A DNA stretch of 64,000 nt from Acidobacteriota bacterium (GTDB lineage Bacteria > Acidobacteriota > Terriglobia > Terriglobales > Acidobacteriaceae). Location of the stretch: contig JAFDVP010000007.1 in assembly GCA_018268895.1 (NCBI GenBank), positions 372,001 to 436,000 of the forward strand, written 5' to 3'. Of the stretch, positions 22,006-31,731 are shown in pieces. The first letter of the stretch is position 1, and every line of letters begins with the position of its first letter. The notes beneath the pieces are model-generated. The model was not told the origin of the DNA. It saw only the letters and a program-made list of their open reading frames with translations, and did not search any database. Both the position numbers and the translations under genes were made by a program.

Positions 22006-23103
22006 ATGTCTAGTTCGCAAATCGCTCGAATAGGAGCAGTGCTTGCAGGAGCCCTTGTAATGACGGCAATGCACGCACAAACACCCTCGCCTTCAGCAAA
22101 TGCAGCACTGCTGCAGCAATCTCTGAACAAGAGCATACTGATCGAAGGTCATCAGCCATTTCATTTCGTGCTTGAAATCGCCCCTGATACGAAGCCCCGC
22201 GCTCATTCCAGACCAGCACCATCTTCCATGCACGGAAAGATTGAGTTGTTCTGGGCTAGTCGCGGCCACTACAGATTGGTTCTGAGCTCACCTGAGTTTA
22301 GTCAAACGCGTGTTGTCGATGGCGACCAAATAGAAGAACATGACGAAGGAGATTTCTACCCGCGTTGGCTCGATGACTTCGTTCGGATGTTGCTCGACCC
22401 TGTCCCAGGATCGCAGGTACCCAAATTGATTCAGCAGCGACTAACAGGTGGTGGAACGTTTGCACTTCCTGGAAGACCACCGATTACGATGCCGCGTTGT
22501 CTGGAAACCTCCGATCGCCCGGCTGGCATCACGGAAGAGACGTCAATAGCGCGCGCCTGTTTTGACGCGTCACATCCTTGGTATCAAGGAACGCTGGACT
22601 TCACGCGCTACGTCTCGTTTGCAGATTATGCGCCATTCGGCGAGCAGATGATCCCGCGCACATGGTCCAACGATATTCCAGAGAACATCTTTGTCGAAGG
22701 CAAGGTAACTTTGCTCAAAAAGCTGTCCGCAGACGATTTGAAAACAATTCATATTTCCACCGCGACACCGCCGAAGGAGCAGATACGGACGGTATTTTTA
22801 TCGAGGAAGGAGATCGGAGACCGCATTGCCAGTGTGCCGGACTATGAATGGCCACCTAAGGACGGTGCAGTTGAGGGCTACATGATCGTTTATGTTCGGA
22901 CCGATCGTATGGGGCAGATCAGGGAGTCCTATTGGGATAGTTCGGACAACTACGGTCTGCAAGATGCAGGCGTAGCACTTGCTCTCAAGAGCAGCCTCAA
23001 ACCTATGCTCGTGGATGGTGTCGCGGTTCAGATGGAAGGACCGCTTGTTCTGCATTTCAATACGTCTCGCCTTAGCTCACCGTCTGCCGGGCTAACTCAG
23101 TAG
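22006..23103 (+). CDS. Secreted protein with a TonB-C-like C-terminal domain
   Basis: A 365-residue protein with a signal peptide (IARIGAVLAGALVMTAMHAQ). The first 150 residues resemble lipoprotein-carrier-like domains (FWASRGHYRLVLSSPEFSQT). The last 80 residues, GYMIVYVRTDRMGQIRESYW then DAGVALALKSSLKPML, have the spacing of the C-terminal domain of TonB-like energy transducers (VxVxxxGxVxxxxxxxS...A...A.KxxxF.P) but without a membrane anchor. The gene has lower GC and more mixed codon use than its neighbours. Function is not known. ATG at 22006 follows AAGAGAAGA. Confidence 0.7.
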   Translation: MSSSQIARIGAVLAGALVMTAMHAQTPSPSANAALLQQSLNKSILIEGHQPFHFVLEIAPDTKPRAHSRPAPSSMHGKIELFWASRGHYRLVLSSPEFSQTRVVDGDQIEEHDEGDFYPRWLDDFVRMLLDPVPGSQVPKLIQQRLTGGGTFALPGRPPITMPRCLETSDRPAGITEETSIARACFDASHPWYQGTLDFTRYVSFADYAPFGEQMIPRTWSNDIPENIFVEGKVTLLKKLSADDLKTIHISTATPPKEQIRTVFLSRKEIGDRIASVPDYEWPPKDGAVEGYMIVYVRTDRMGQIRESYWDSSDNYGLQDAGVALALKSSLKPMLVDGVAVQMEGPLVLHFNTSRLSSPSAGLTQ

Positions 23104-23553
23104 ATGCCGGGCGCCCCTTACATGACGCAGCCTCATCGCTGCATGTGTGGGTTTATTCTTGGTACTCTCTCGAACTTTGTCATTCCGTAGCGCAGAGGAA
23201 TCTGCTTTTTTCAACCCACAACTTTGTCATCCTGAGCGAAGGGTTCGCACATTTGCGAACCCGCAGTCGAAGGACCTGCATTTTTTATGCCCTGGTAGAT
23301 TGTGGCCGGAAAAGAACAAATGCAGGTCCTTCGACTCGCCTTCAGCTCGCTCAGGATCACAAGACAACGGCGGCCATCCGCGCGAGCCAGCCGCAGCCTG
23401 TGAAGGCTAAGAGACCTTTTCCCGTGCATCTACAGCATTTGCCCTAGCCACAACAGCCTCAAGACAATCTATGATTGCGAACGTCGAGCGCGCGCCCGGA
23501 TCGAGGAATCGGAAGATTCCCGATCTGCAATTTCGCAACAGGATCGAAGAGCC
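23104..23553. repeat. Repeat cluster including an inverted doublet
   Basis: A degraded constant-frame repeat is at 23107-23155, a TTTGTCATTCCGTAGC ... GGAATCTGCTTT unit at 23176-23213, and 23226-23361 is a GTCATCCTGAGC ... CTGCAT doublet facing its inverted copy across a short spacer. The left unit has an internal stem GGGTTCGCA/TGCGAACCC. No gene is seen before the ATG at 23554. Confidence 0.75.
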
Positions 23554-24909
23554 ATGATGAAAAGCAAACCGACCGAACTCGCAGCCTCAGCCACCGAACC
23601 CATAGAGTCGAACTCCCTCCTCACCCGCCGCGAGATGCTCGGCCTCACCGGCATGGCAGGCATGGCTGCATTCACCGGCATCGCGCCCGATGCTGTCGCG
23701 CAGACCGCGCAGAGGCGGCCGCGCATCGCCGCTCTTGTCAGCTATTGGGGTCTGCCCACCTCGCACGCCGACTGGGTCGTCAACAAGCTCATCGACGGCT
23801 ACTGGTGGCACGGCGCGCACACTCCATCGCAGGTCGACGTCGTCGCCGTCTACGTCCATCAGTACGACACCAGCCTGCTCGCGCAGAAGGTCTGCAAAGC
23901 GAAAAACATTCCCATGTTCAAAACCGTCGGCGAAGCCGTCACGCTCGGCGGCAAGGAGCTCGCCGTCGATGGCGTCGTCATCGTCTGCGAACACGGCAAC
24001 TATCCCACCGACCTCAAGGGCCACTGGCTGCTGCCGCGCTGGTGGATCTACCAGCAGGTCATGCGCGTCTTCGAGCAGAGCAAACGCTCCGTGCCCGTCT
24101 TCAACGACAAGCACCTCTCCTACAACTGGGACGACGCCAAGTGGATGTTCGACAAATCGCGCGAGCTAAACTTCCCCCTGAGCGGCGGCTCCTCCATCCC
24201 ACTCTTCTTCCGCAAGCCCGAGATCGATCTCGCCCCCGACACGCCGATCAAACACTCCATCGTCGTCGGCGCCGCACCGGATGAGGGAGGCATCTTCCAT
24301 TGCATCGACACGCTCCAGTCCTTCCACGATCGCCGCAAGGGAGGCGAGACCGGCGTCCGCTCGGTGCAGTCCATCCGCGGTCCCGAGACCTGGAAGTGGG
24401 TCGCGGAGAACCCCTGGGCCAACAACCTGCTCGAAGCCGTGCGCAAAGACCGTGACTTCAAGCCCGGCTACTATCAGGAGACCAAACGGTCAGCCGTCTG
24501 CATCGTCGAGTACAACGACGGCACCAAGGGCGCCGTCATCTCCGGCGAGGGCGGCGGCTGGACCTACGCCGGCGAGATCGAAGGCCAGAAGGACCCGACC
24601 GTCATCTCCATGGTCGACTTCCCCATGCCCATCGGCCAGTATCATGCCACCAACGCCTTCGCGCACTGGATCATCGAGACGATGCTCACCAAAAAGGAGC
24701 CGTTCAACGCGGAGCGGCTGCTGCTCTCCACCGGCATCACCAACCACTACATGGACTCCAACTGGCAGAACGGCCAATACTCCGCCGTCGGGCGCGTCGT
24801 CGAGACGCCCTACATGAACATGAAGTACCACTCCACCCACGGCGCGATGTACGAAACCGCCCCCCGCCCGCCGAACGCTCCCTACATCCGCGGCTTCGCA
24901 ACGGTGTAG
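23554..24909 (+). CDS. Tat-exported protein of unknown function
   Basis: A 451-residue protein with a twin-arginine signal (LLTRREMLGLTGMAGMAAFT; Arg25-Arg26). The mature part starts RPRIAALVSYWG, a Rossmann-like first strand, and includes VDGVVIVCEHGNYPTDLKGH, VPVFNDKHLSYNWDDAKWM and HSIVVGAAPDEGGIFHCIDT, typical of a family of exported oxidoreductase-like proteins found in Acidobacteria, Planctomycetes and Verrucomicrobia with no known function. C-terminal HATNAFAHWIIETMLTKKEP recalls Gfo/Idh/MocA-like folds. It may bind a cofactor folded in the cytoplasm, hence Tat export (inference). Confidence 0.8.
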   Translation: MMKSKPTELAASATEPIESNSLLTRREMLGLTGMAGMAAFTGIAPDAVAQTAQRRPRIAALVSYWGLPTSHADWVVNKLIDGYWWHGAHTPSQVDVVAVYVHQYDTSLLAQKVCKAKNIPMFKTVGEAVTLGGKELAVDGVVIVCEHGNYPTDLKGHWLLPRWWIYQQVMRVFEQSKRSVPVFNDKHLSYNWDDAKWMFDKSRELNFPLSGGSSIPLFFRKPEIDLAPDTPIKHSIVVGAAPDEGGIFHCIDTLQSFHDRRKGGETGVRSVQSIRGPETWKWVAENPWANNLLEAVRKDRDFKPGYYQETKRSAVCIVEYNDGTKGAVISGEGGGWTYAGEIEGQKDPTVISMVDFPMPIGQYHATNAFAHWIIETMLTKKEPFNAERLLLSTGITNHYMDSNWQNGQYSAVGRVVETPYMNMKYHSTHGAMYETAPRPPNAPYIRGFATV

Positions 24910-25337
24910 GCTGTGCCCCGGTTACAGATGTTCGGGTGCCCCATCCTTAGACGCAAAGCGGCTAAGGATGGGATGAACAAACCAGGGTTCGACTGCTTAC
25001 CTTCCCATCCTTTCAGGGCCAAAGGCCCGCCAACATACCAGCCTAGGCCAAAGGCCTAGGTTTACAGGCCGAAGATCAACCGGAGCGCTGAAGGCGCGAC
25101 ACATACCTTTTCGGAGATGAACGATACCTCAAGGGAAAATTCTATAGACCCCGCGCGAGATAGACGGCGCTACAACCCTTCGAGGATCAGACAAACTCAC
25201 AAACCGCCAGCGCGAACTCCTCTGATCTACTGTCTACATCATTTGCCTTACCGCCCCTCTCCTCGAGAAGTTCTATGATTTGAATGCCGTGCGCGCTCTC
25301 GAACCGGCATTCCAGAACGACGAGGAACATCGGACCC
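24910..25337. repeat. Constant-frame hairpin and MITE-like copy 4
   Basis: A constant-frame copy (CCCCATCCTTAGACGC ... GGCTAAGGATGGG) is at 24932-24976. A 5'-truncated MITE-like copy runs from about 25012 to 25143 with GGGCCAAAGGCCCGCC, CAGCCTAGGCCAAAGGCCTAGG and a right end AACGATACCTCAAGGGAAAA. 25144-25337 shows nothing recognisable. Confidence 0.7.
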
Positions 25338-26060
25338 ATGCGAAACTTCTATCTAGCTCTAGCTCTCGCCGCCCTCACCTTCACCGCGCACGCCCAGACC
25401 ATGCCCAAACCCGATCCCGCCTCCACCATCACCGCCACCGAAGCGAAGAAGGACGTCGACCTCAACCTCAACCCCGGCGATTCCTTCTGGAAGAAGGCGC
25501 AGCCGGTCTTCATCGCCGCCGACACCATGGGCAAACCCGCGCCCTACAAGACCGAGGTGCGCGCCCGCTGGACCAAGGACAATCTCTACCTGCTCTATAC
25601 CGCACCCTACGACGAGCTGAACCTCAAGCCCAACCCCGACACCGTCAACGAGACCAACCGCCTCTGGAACTGGGACGTCGCCGAGACCTTCATCGGTTGG
25701 GACTACCAGAACATCCGCCAGTACAAGGAGCTCGAGGTCTCGCCCCAGGGCGAGTGGGTCGACCTCAACATCGACCTCGACAAGAAGGGCAACCGCGACG
25801 CCATCAAGTGGAACTCCGGCTACAAGGTCGCCGCCCGCATCGATAAGGACAAGAAGATCTGGTACGCCGCCATGAAGATCCCCTTCTCCGCCATCGATAC
25901 GCGCCCCCCGGCCCCGGGCCAGACGCTGCGCATCGGCCTCTTCCGCTGCGCCGGAACCACGGCCAACCGCCTCATCCTCTCCTGGCAGCCCACCATGTCG
26001 ATGACCTTCCACTCCCCCGAACACTTCGGAACCCTGCTCCTCGCCTCCGGCAAGAAGTAA
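25338..26060 (+). CDS. Secreted carbohydrate-binding family 9-like protein
   Basis: A 240-residue protein with a signal peptide (MRNFYLALALAALTFTAHAQ) followed by a single CBM9-like beta-sandwich. Family markers: TEVRARWTKDNLYLLYTAPY (about residues 72-91), WDVAETFIGWD, EWVDLNIDLDKKG and KIWYAAMKIPFSAI, the classic run of strands in this domain. CBM9-like proteins bind carbohydrate reducing ends, often fused to xylanases; here it stands alone and may be a periplasmic sugar-binding or structural protein. ATG at 25338 is the one that gives the signal peptide. Confidence 0.85.
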   Translation: MRNFYLALALAALTFTAHAQTMPKPDPASTITATEAKKDVDLNLNPGDSFWKKAQPVFIAADTMGKPAPYKTEVRARWTKDNLYLLYTAPYDELNLKPNPDTVNETNRLWNWDVAETFIGWDYQNIRQYKELEVSPQGEWVDLNIDLDKKGNRDAIKWNSGYKVAARIDKDKKIWYAAMKIPFSAIDTRPPAPGQTLRIGLFRCAGTTANRLILSWQPTMSMTFHSPEHFGTLLLASGKK

Positions 26061-26314
26061 TCAACAAACCCAAAGATCGGGTGCCCCATCCTTCGCGACA
26101 GCGAAGGGTGGGATGAACAGAACTCACCCACCACCAAACCGGGTGCCCCATCTTCGACCGCGAAGCGGGCTAAGGTGGGACATTCGCGCAAAGCGCGAAC
26201 CGCACACGTTACTCACAACAGCCTCTTCAACCGCGCCTCAAAAGCACTCGCAATCGTCAAGGAAATCTGCCGCTCCTGCTGTATCCTTTGTTCGGAAACT
26301 GGTCCGGAGAGCAC
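26061..26314. repeat. Two constant-frame repeats
   Basis: A copy with stem CCTTCGC/GCGAAGG lies at 26079-26116 and one with CTTCGACCGCGAAG and tail TTCGCGCAAAGCGCGAA at 26139-26201. Confidence 0.75.
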
Positions 26315-28165
26315 ATGCTTTATCGTCTTGCTGCAATCGCTCTGTTCCCTGCGTTTCTCTTCGCGCAAAGCTCCCAGCCAGACCCCAGCTCATCGGCCAC
26401 TCTCAAAACAGGCACGCAACTGGTGATCGTCGATGTCGCCGTCACCGATTCGCATCACCAGCCTGTTCATCACCTGAAGGCCTCCGACTTCGTTGTGCTC
26501 GAAGACAACGTCTCGCAGAACATTAAAGCCTTCGAAGAGCACGCCTATGTTCAGGAACCCGCAGTCTTCGTTCCGCAACCATCTTTGCCGCCGGGAGTGT
26601 TTACCAACTTTTCTCCCGTCCCTCCGAAAGGCGCTCTCAACGTCCTTCTTCTCGACACACTCAATACCCCGCTCAAGGATCAGGTCTTTGCCCGCAGCCA
26701 GATCAAGGAATATCTGAAGAAGGCCCCGAGCGGAACCCACATCGCTATCTTTGGTCTCGCAACGCGCCTCTACCTTCTTCAGGGGTTTACCTCCAACCCC
26801 GAGACTCTGAAGGCAGCCATCGACCGAAAGAGCACCTCAAAGTCGTCACCGTTGTTAGACGATCCCGTCGGAGGAGGCAACGGCGACGTCTCCATGTCGC
26901 AACAATTCGATGACGCCTTTGGAAACCTGGGTTCTGCCGGAATCGCTGAATCCATCGCTAACCTGCAGCAGTTCGAAGCCGAGCAGCAAGGCTACCAGCT
27001 TCAGCTCCGCGCAAAGTACACGCTCGACTCTCTCAACCAGCTTGCCCGCTACCTCAGCGGCTTGCAGGGACGCAAGAATCTCATCTGGTTTTCCGGCTCG
27101 TTTCCCATCGACATCCTTCCCGATGGAGACCTCAAAAATCCCTTCGCCGTCGTCGCCAGTTCAGAAGATGAGTTTCGCGCGACCATCAATCTTCTTGCGC
27201 GCAGCCAGGTCGCAGTCTATCCCGTCGACGCCCGCGGCCTGGTGACCTCGCCGACCATCAGCGCCTCGACCCCCTCGACCAGTCGCTATGCCCGCAATCC
27301 TGCGGCATTCGCCAGCGATGAGGCGAAGTTTTACGATCAGATCGCAGGTGAGCACGCCACCATGCTCCGCATGGCCGAGCAGACGGGCGGACACGCTTAC
27401 ATCAACACCAACGGCCTCTCGCAGGCCGTATCCGATGTCACGGAGAATGGGTCGAACTACTACACCATCGCCTACTCTCCGGCGAACGCCAGGTGGGATG
27501 GCCACTATCGCAGGATTCAGGTGCGGATGCCCCAGAATGGTTTCACCCTCGCCTATCGTCGCGGATACTTTGCCGACGATCCGCAGAACGCCCGCAGTAG
27601 CTCCAGTGCCGGAGTTGCAGCGACACAACCGGTCAACTCATACGATTCCATGCGCACCGCAATGATGCACGGCGCTCCCAGTCCCACGGAGATCATCTTC
27701 CAGACTCGGGTTGTCCCTGCAAGCGCATCCACGGAAGAGGACCTCGCTCCCGGAACCGTCGCAGGTCCCGATTCTTCCAGGGTCAAACCACCCTACCGCC
27801 GCTACAACGTCATCTTCGCGGCTGACCCCCGCAACATCCGCTTTACGCAATCGGCCGACGGAAATTATGCCAGTCAGGTTCAGTTCGTCACCTACGTCTA
27901 CGATCGCGATGGACAACTCATCACCCGCACAGGAAACGAGGTCCACACCAACCTTTCGCGGGCCGAATATGTAGCGCTCTTTCGTGGCGGCCTCCACTTT
28001 GTTCAGCAGGTCAGCGTTCCCGACAAGGGCGATTATTACTTCCGCATCGGTCTTCACGACATGGATGGAGACCACGCAGGCGCAGTGGAGTTCCCTGTCG
28101 CTGCGGTCCGAAACCTCCCCCCGCAGTCCATCGGCAATAGCCAGCCCGGGAATACGAAAAAATAA
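26315..28165 (+). CDS. Secreted VWA-domain protein, acidobacterial VWFA-related type
   Basis: A 616-residue protein with a signal peptide (MLYRLAAIALFPAFLFAQSS). Residues 35-75 form the typical lead-in (VIVDVAVTDSHHQPVHHLKA then SDFVVLEDN). The VWA domain starts at LNVLLLDTLNTPLKDQ (about 109), with the DTLNT variant in place of a full MIDAS DxSxS, then IAIFGLATRLYLLQGF and GRKNLIWFSGSFPID, and ends near VAVYPVDARGLV. After it come YYTIAYSPANARWDGHYRRI and a beta-rich C-terminal domain. These proteins are expanded in Acidobacteria; their ligands are unknown. ATG at 26315 follows CCGGAGAG. Confidence 0.88.
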   Translation: MLYRLAAIALFPAFLFAQSSQPDPSSSATLKTGTQLVIVDVAVTDSHHQPVHHLKASDFVVLEDNVSQNIKAFEEHAYVQEPAVFVPQPSLPPGVFTNFSPVPPKGALNVLLLDTLNTPLKDQVFARSQIKEYLKKAPSGTHIAIFGLATRLYLLQGFTSNPETLKAAIDRKSTSKSSPLLDDPVGGGNGDVSMSQQFDDAFGNLGSAGIAESIANLQQFEAEQQGYQLQLRAKYTLDSLNQLARYLSGLQGRKNLIWFSGSFPIDILPDGDLKNPFAVVASSEDEFRATINLLARSQVAVYPVDARGLVTSPTISASTPSTSRYARNPAAFASDEAKFYDQIAGEHATMLRMAEQTGGHAYINTNGLSQAVSDVTENGSNYYTIAYSPANARWDGHYRRIQVRMPQNGFTLAYRRGYFADDPQNARSSSSAGVAATQPVNSYDSMRTAMMHGAPSPTEIIFQTRVVPASASTEEDLAPGTVAGPDSSRVKPPYRRYNVIFAADPRNIRFTQSADGNYASQVQFVTYVYDRDGQLITRTGNEVHTNLSRAEYVALFRGGLHFVQQVSVPDKGDYYFRIGLHDMDGDHAGAVEFPVAAVRNLPPQSIGNSQPGNTKK

Positions 28166-28396
28166 AGCTCCCGAACACTCCTTCAACCCACATTTACTTT
28201 GTCATTCCGTAGCGCAGCCGGGTGCCCCATCTTCGACCGCGAAGTGGGCTAAGGTGGGTTTGCAGGATGCCCGGGTGCCCCATCCTTCGCGGTAGCGAAG
28301 GGTGGGATGAACAATCGCCGGGTACCCAATCATGCCGCCTCATCGCATGATTGGGTCATTCGCGCAAAGCGCGAACCGCTCTGCTAGGCTTTTCGC
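28166..28396. repeat. Run of three constant-frame repeats
   Basis: Three hairpins in tandem with different stems: CTTCGACCGCGAAG at 28218-28257, CCTTCGCG/AGCGAAGG at 28271-28311 and AATCATGCC.../GCATGATT at 28319-28378, the last with a CCTCATC loop and TTCGCGCAAAGCGCGAA tail. Confidence 0.8.
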
Positions 28397-28852
28397 ATGG
28401 CCCGATCCAAAAACAGCGACGCGCAGCAGCCGCCCTCGATCGGAGACAAGGTCACTATCGGCAACTCCGACTCCGTCTATACCATCATCACGATCAGCCC
28501 CAACGGCAGCACCGTCGGACTCCAGCTCGAAGACACCAACCTCGAACGCTTCCGCGTGCCGGTAAGTGATCTGAAATTTGTCGACCGCCGCGCCGCCCAG
28601 CCCGCGCGACCACCTGCACCGGTAAGAAAACGTCTGCCCGTCGAAGAGATTCGCGAGCGCCTCGCCACAACCCAGACCAGCGCACTCGACCACCTCGCCG
28701 GCGAGATCGCTATCCTCAAGAAATACCTAAAAACCAAAGACGCCCCCGAACAGGCCCTGGGCCAACTCGACGACCTCGTCGAGTCCGAAGAAAAACGCTG
28801 GCAACTCACCATAGCCGCAATCGAAAGCCTCCTCGTCGAAGACGAGGAGTAA
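28397..28852 (+). CDS. Small soluble protein of unknown function
   Basis: A 151-residue protein without signal peptide or membrane segment. The N-terminal 60 residues read like a small beta-barrel (IGDKVTIGNSDSVYTIITIS, then TVGLQLEDTNLERFRVP), similar in feel to KOW/Tudor-like domains. A proline-rich hinge (AAQPARPPAPVRKRLP, about 67-82) leads to a helical C-terminal half (HLAGEIAILKKYLKTKDAPE, then VESEEKRWQLTIAAIESLLV) likely to form a coiled coil. Ends in acidic residues. No family recognised and no partner gene. Confidence 0.65.
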   Translation: MARSKNSDAQQPPSIGDKVTIGNSDSVYTIITISPNGSTVGLQLEDTNLERFRVPVSDLKFVDRRAAQPARPPAPVRKRLPVEEIRERLATTQTSALDHLAGEIAILKKYLKTKDAPEQALGQLDDLVESEEKRWQLTIAAIESLLVEDEE

Positions 28853-29204
28853 GCCTCACGCCGCATTTGTGAAGCCCAGTGAAGACTCTCCACGATCCCT
28901 TGTGATCCTGAACGAATCTCCGGGTGCCCCATCCTTAGACGCAAAGCAGCTAGGGGTGGGATGAACAAACTCACGAGCACGGTATTCAAACTGTTTACAT
29001 TCCCACCCTTCACTGCGTGAAGGATGGGGCACCCACACGACCGTGCCCTATTCACAGTGTTAAGAGAAGTGGGTAATCGAACGGGTGCCCCATACATGCG
29101 GCTTCATCGCATGTGTAGGATCATTCGCGCGCAAAGCGCGAACCGCATCTAGGTACGCCAAGTCTTTAGGCTTGGCCCTCTCACGTAACTAAACGAGTTA
29201 CAAA
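28853..29204. repeat. Inverted constant-frame doublet and hairpins between parB and gene at 28397
   Basis: 28920-29034 is an inverted doublet in which the two halves have different stems (CCTTAGACGC... and CCTTCACTGCGTGAAGG). 29081-29147 is a constant-frame copy with stem ACATGCG/CGCATGT. 29150-29180 has the palindrome GCCAAGTCTTTAGGCTTGGC. Confidence 0.75.
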
Positions 29205-30191
29205 TTACTCCGCCTTCGACCCCAGCATCTCCAGCAGCGCATCAAAGTCCTCAAGCCCCGAGTACTCGATAATCACCCGGCCCTTGCCCTTCTTGTCTTC
29301 GATCTTCACCTTCAGCCCCAGCGACCGCCGCAGCCTGTCCTCGGCCTCGCGAACGTTCGGGTCTTCCGTCTGCGTCTCCACTTTGGCCGAACGCTCACGG
29401 CCCTCCGGGTTGATCAGCCCGTTCACGTAGCTCTCCGTCTGCCGCACTGAAAGCGACAGCGCCTGCACCTTCTGCGCCGCGCTCACGATCGCCTCCGCGT
29501 GGTCGAGCGCCAGCAGCGCCCGCGCGTGCCCGAAGGTCAGCTCGCCCGCCTCCACCTTGGCCTGCACGCTCTCCGGCAACTTCATCAGCCGCATAAAGTT
29601 GCTCACCGAGGCGCGCTCCTTGCCCGTCCGCGCCGCCACCTGCTCCTGCGTCATCTTGAACTCGTTCGCCAGCCGGTGGAACGCCCGCGCCTGCTCCATC
29701 GGGTTCAGGTCCGCGCGCTGCAGGTTCTCGACGATCGTCATCTCCAGCACCTGCTCGTCGTTCACCACGCGCACGATCGAGGGAATCGTCGCCACACCCG
29801 CCCGCTTCGAGGCCAGCCAGCGGCGCTCACCCATTATCAACTGGTAACGAGGCTCGTTCTGTCCCGGTTCCAGGTGAGCGACAGGCTTAAGTGTCCTGAC
29901 GACAATAGGTTGCACCACGCCGGACGCTTTGATCGAGGCCGCCAGCTCATCCAGCAGAGCCTCGTCGAAGTGCGACCGAGTCTGCCAGGGGTTGCGCTCG
30001 ATCTGATCCAGCGGAATCTCCATCGGCCGCCCCGCCACCTCAACCGGAGCCGGACTCGCCGCCGCCGCCGCAATCGTCACACTCGTCCCTGTCGCTGGTG
30101 GTGTAGCCGGAGCCGCCGGCCGCGAAGGAAGCAGTGACTCCAACCCCTTGCCCAATGCTCGCCGCTTATTGTCTGTCGTCGCCGTCGCCAT
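29205..30191 (-). CDS. parB: Chromosome partitioning protein ParB
   Basis: A 328-residue ParB/Spo0J. The N-terminus RALGKGLESLLPS is the ParA-interacting peptide, followed by a disordered Ala/Pro linker (25-52). The CTPase/ParB-N domain starts at MEIPLDQIERNPWQTR and contains GERRWLASKRAG at 121-132 (the GERRxRA CTP-binding motif). The parS-reading HTH covers KMTQEQVAARTGKERASVSN, and the C-terminal dimer domain is at the end. ParB loads on parS and spreads as a CTP clamp. The ATG at 30191 has GGGAG five bases upstream. Follows parA on the same strand with a parS site in the gap. Confidence 0.96.
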   Translation of the reverse strand: MATATTDNKRRALGKGLESLLPSRPAAPATPPATGTSVTIAAAAASPAPVEVAGRPMEIPLDQIERNPWQTRSHFDEALLDELAASIKASGVVQPIVVRTLKPVAHLEPGQNEPRYQLIMGERRWLASKRAGVATIPSIVRVVNDEQVLEMTIVENLQRADLNPMEQARAFHRLANEFKMTQEQVAARTGKERASVSNFMRLMKLPESVQAKVEAGELTFGHARALLALDHAEAIVSAAQKVQALSLSVRQTESYVNGLINPEGRERSAKVETQTEDPNVREAEDRLRRSLGLKVKIEDKKGKGRVIIEYSGLEDFDALLEMLGSKAE

Positions 30192-30216
30192 ACTTACTCC
30201 CATCCCTCTGATTGCT

Positions 30217-30326
30217 TGTCATCCTGAGCGAAGCGTAGCGAAGTCGAAGGACCTGCATTTCGCCCGCATCGCCATGTCTGTCCGGGTGCCCCACCCTTCG
30301 CATCGCGAAAGGGTGGGATGAACCAC
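30217..30326. repeat. Two interspersed repeats in the parA-parB gap
   Basis: A GTCATCCTGAGC ... GTCGAAGGACCTGCAT unit lies at 30217-30259 and a constant-frame hairpin with stem CCCTTCGC/GCGAAAGGG at 30282-30320. Confidence 0.75.
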
Positions 30327-30341
30327 TTCACCAACCACAAA

Positions 30342-30357
30342 TGTTCCACGTGGAACA
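30342..30357. promoter_or_regulatory. parS: parS centromere site 1
   Basis: Perfect 16-bp palindrome TGTTCCACGTGGAACA, two changes per half from the Bacillus consensus TGTTTCACGTGAAACA type and identical to the other three sites here. Lies between parA and parB. Confidence 0.93.
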
Positions 30358-30513
30358 TCCGCTATGGCCTGTCGGCCGGATCCGCTGCGCGCGGGACGGT
30401 CACTTCGTGACTTGTGCCGAGCTTCGCCTGGGCCTCCCGCTGGCCGGCTGATAAATTCTCCAGGGCGACCAGCGGGAGCGGTGACCGAAGGGGTATACAC
30501 GTCACGAAGTGAC
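30358..30513. repeat. parS-linked cassette, copy at the parA 3' end
   Basis: Follows parS site 1 directly. It holds GGTCACTTCGTGACTTGTG with palindrome GTCACTTCGTGAC at 30399-30411, GAGCTTCGCCTGGGC, an inverted GCGGTGACCG, and a second, inverted palindrome GTCACGAAGTGAC at 30501-30513 that overlaps the last codons and stop of parA. Related cassettes sit next to the other parS sites. Confidence 0.75.
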
Positions 30514-31566
30514 CTTCCCCCAGAACCGCTTCTTCTTCTCCGGAGCCTGAAAGCTCTTCAGCGAACTCGCCGCCGCCGCTGCCGCAGCCAGCCTGCGCTT
30601 GACCTCCGGAGACTCCATCCCGTTTCGCTCCAGAAGCTCCATCGCCAAATCGCGGTAGGCCTCGGCCCCGCGCGACTTGCCGTCGTACAGCGCCACCGGC
30701 TTGCCGTGGCTCGGGGCCTCGGCAAGCCGCACGTTCCTGGGAATCGTCGTCTTCAGCAGCTTGTCGGCGAAGAAGTTCCTGAGGTTCTCCGTCACCTGCA
30801 TCGCCAGGTTGGTGCGGTCGTCATACATCGTCATCAGGACGCCTTCGAGTGACAGCTTCGGATTGAAGGCAGCCGTCACCTTGTCCAGCGTCGACATCAG
30901 CTCCGAGATTCCCTCGAGAGCGAAGTATTCGGCCTGCATCGGGACCAGAAGCCCGTCCGATGCGACTAAAGCATTTAGAGTCAACAGATCCAGCGCCGGG
31001 GGGCAGTCCAAAAGGATAAAGCGGTAGTCGTTCAGCACCGGCTCGATGGCCTTCTTCAGCCGGAACTCGCGCTCCTCGGCACTGATGAGCTCGATCGTCG
31101 CGCCGATCAGGTTCTTGCTGGAAGGGACGAGCTTCAGCTTCTCGATCTCGGTGGGCTGGAGCGCCTCGGCGATCGTGGCGTCGCCCACCAGCAGATCGTA
31201 GGTGCTCAGCCGGGGATCCTCGTCCTCGGCCTGGCGCGTCACGCCGAGCCCTCCGGAGGAGTTGGCCTGCGGGTCGCAGTCGATCAGCAGCGTGGGAACT
31301 CCCTCAAGCGCCAGGGCCGCAGCCAGGTTGATCGCCGTGGTCGTTTTTCCGACACCGCCCTTCTGATTGACGATGGCAATCACCTTCGCCGGGGAAGGCT
31401 TCTCGGGAGCGGCCTGGGCCTGGGCCGGTTTGGTCTCAGGGACGCTGACCGGGCCGGAACTGGCGATTGGGTCCTTCGGCAGTGCTCCATTTCCGGAAGA
31501 TTCGACCGGGAGATCACCCAATTCGGTGCCGGGACGGGGTTTATTTTTAGGGTGAATAGTGATCAT
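30502..31566 (-). CDS. parA: Chromosome partitioning ATPase ParA (Soj)
   Basis: A 354-residue deviant-Walker ATPase. The first 60 residues are a low-complexity Pro/Ala/Ser extension not usual in Soj. The catalytic core then begins [20 protein letters not shown] with Lys69 and Lys74 of the deviant Walker [15 protein letters not shown] (A'), [20 protein letters not shown] (Walker B) and the C-terminal [16 protein letters not shown]. ParA binds DNA as an ATP dimer and moves ParB-parS complexes. ATG at 31566. The stop codon lies in the GTCAC-TTC-GTGAC palindrome. rsmG lies upstream on the same strand, the classical gid-parA-parB order. Confidence 0.96.
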   Translation of the reverse strand: MITIHPKNKPRPGTELGDLPVESSGNGALPKDPIASSGPVSVPETKPAQAQAAPEKPSPAKVIAIVNQKGGVGKTTTAINLAAALALEGVPTLLIDCDPQANSSGGLGVTRQAEDEDPRLSTYDLLVGDATIAEALQPTEIEKLKLVPSSKNLIGATIELISAEEREFRLKKAIEPVLNDYRFILLDCPPALDLLTLNALVASDGLLVPMQAEYFALEGISELMSTLDKVTAAFNPKLSLEGVLMTMYDDRTNLAMQVTENLRNFFADKLLKTTIPRNVRLAEAPSHGKPVALYDGKSRGAEAYRDLAMELLERNGMESPEVKRRLAAAAAAASSLKSFQAPEKKKRFWGKVTS

Positions 31567-31731
31567 TGCGATTAAAGCAGGTTAGCGATGAGGGAGAGCA
31601 CTGGCAATGCCCAAAGGCTGTGCAGAACTCTGAAAACTTGTGGAGAATCGCCGGAGGCCGCAAACCACGCAGGAATGGAGGTTGCCGCAAAGGGGACAGA
31701 ATGTGGAAATCTTCCTGCATCTTCACGTAAT

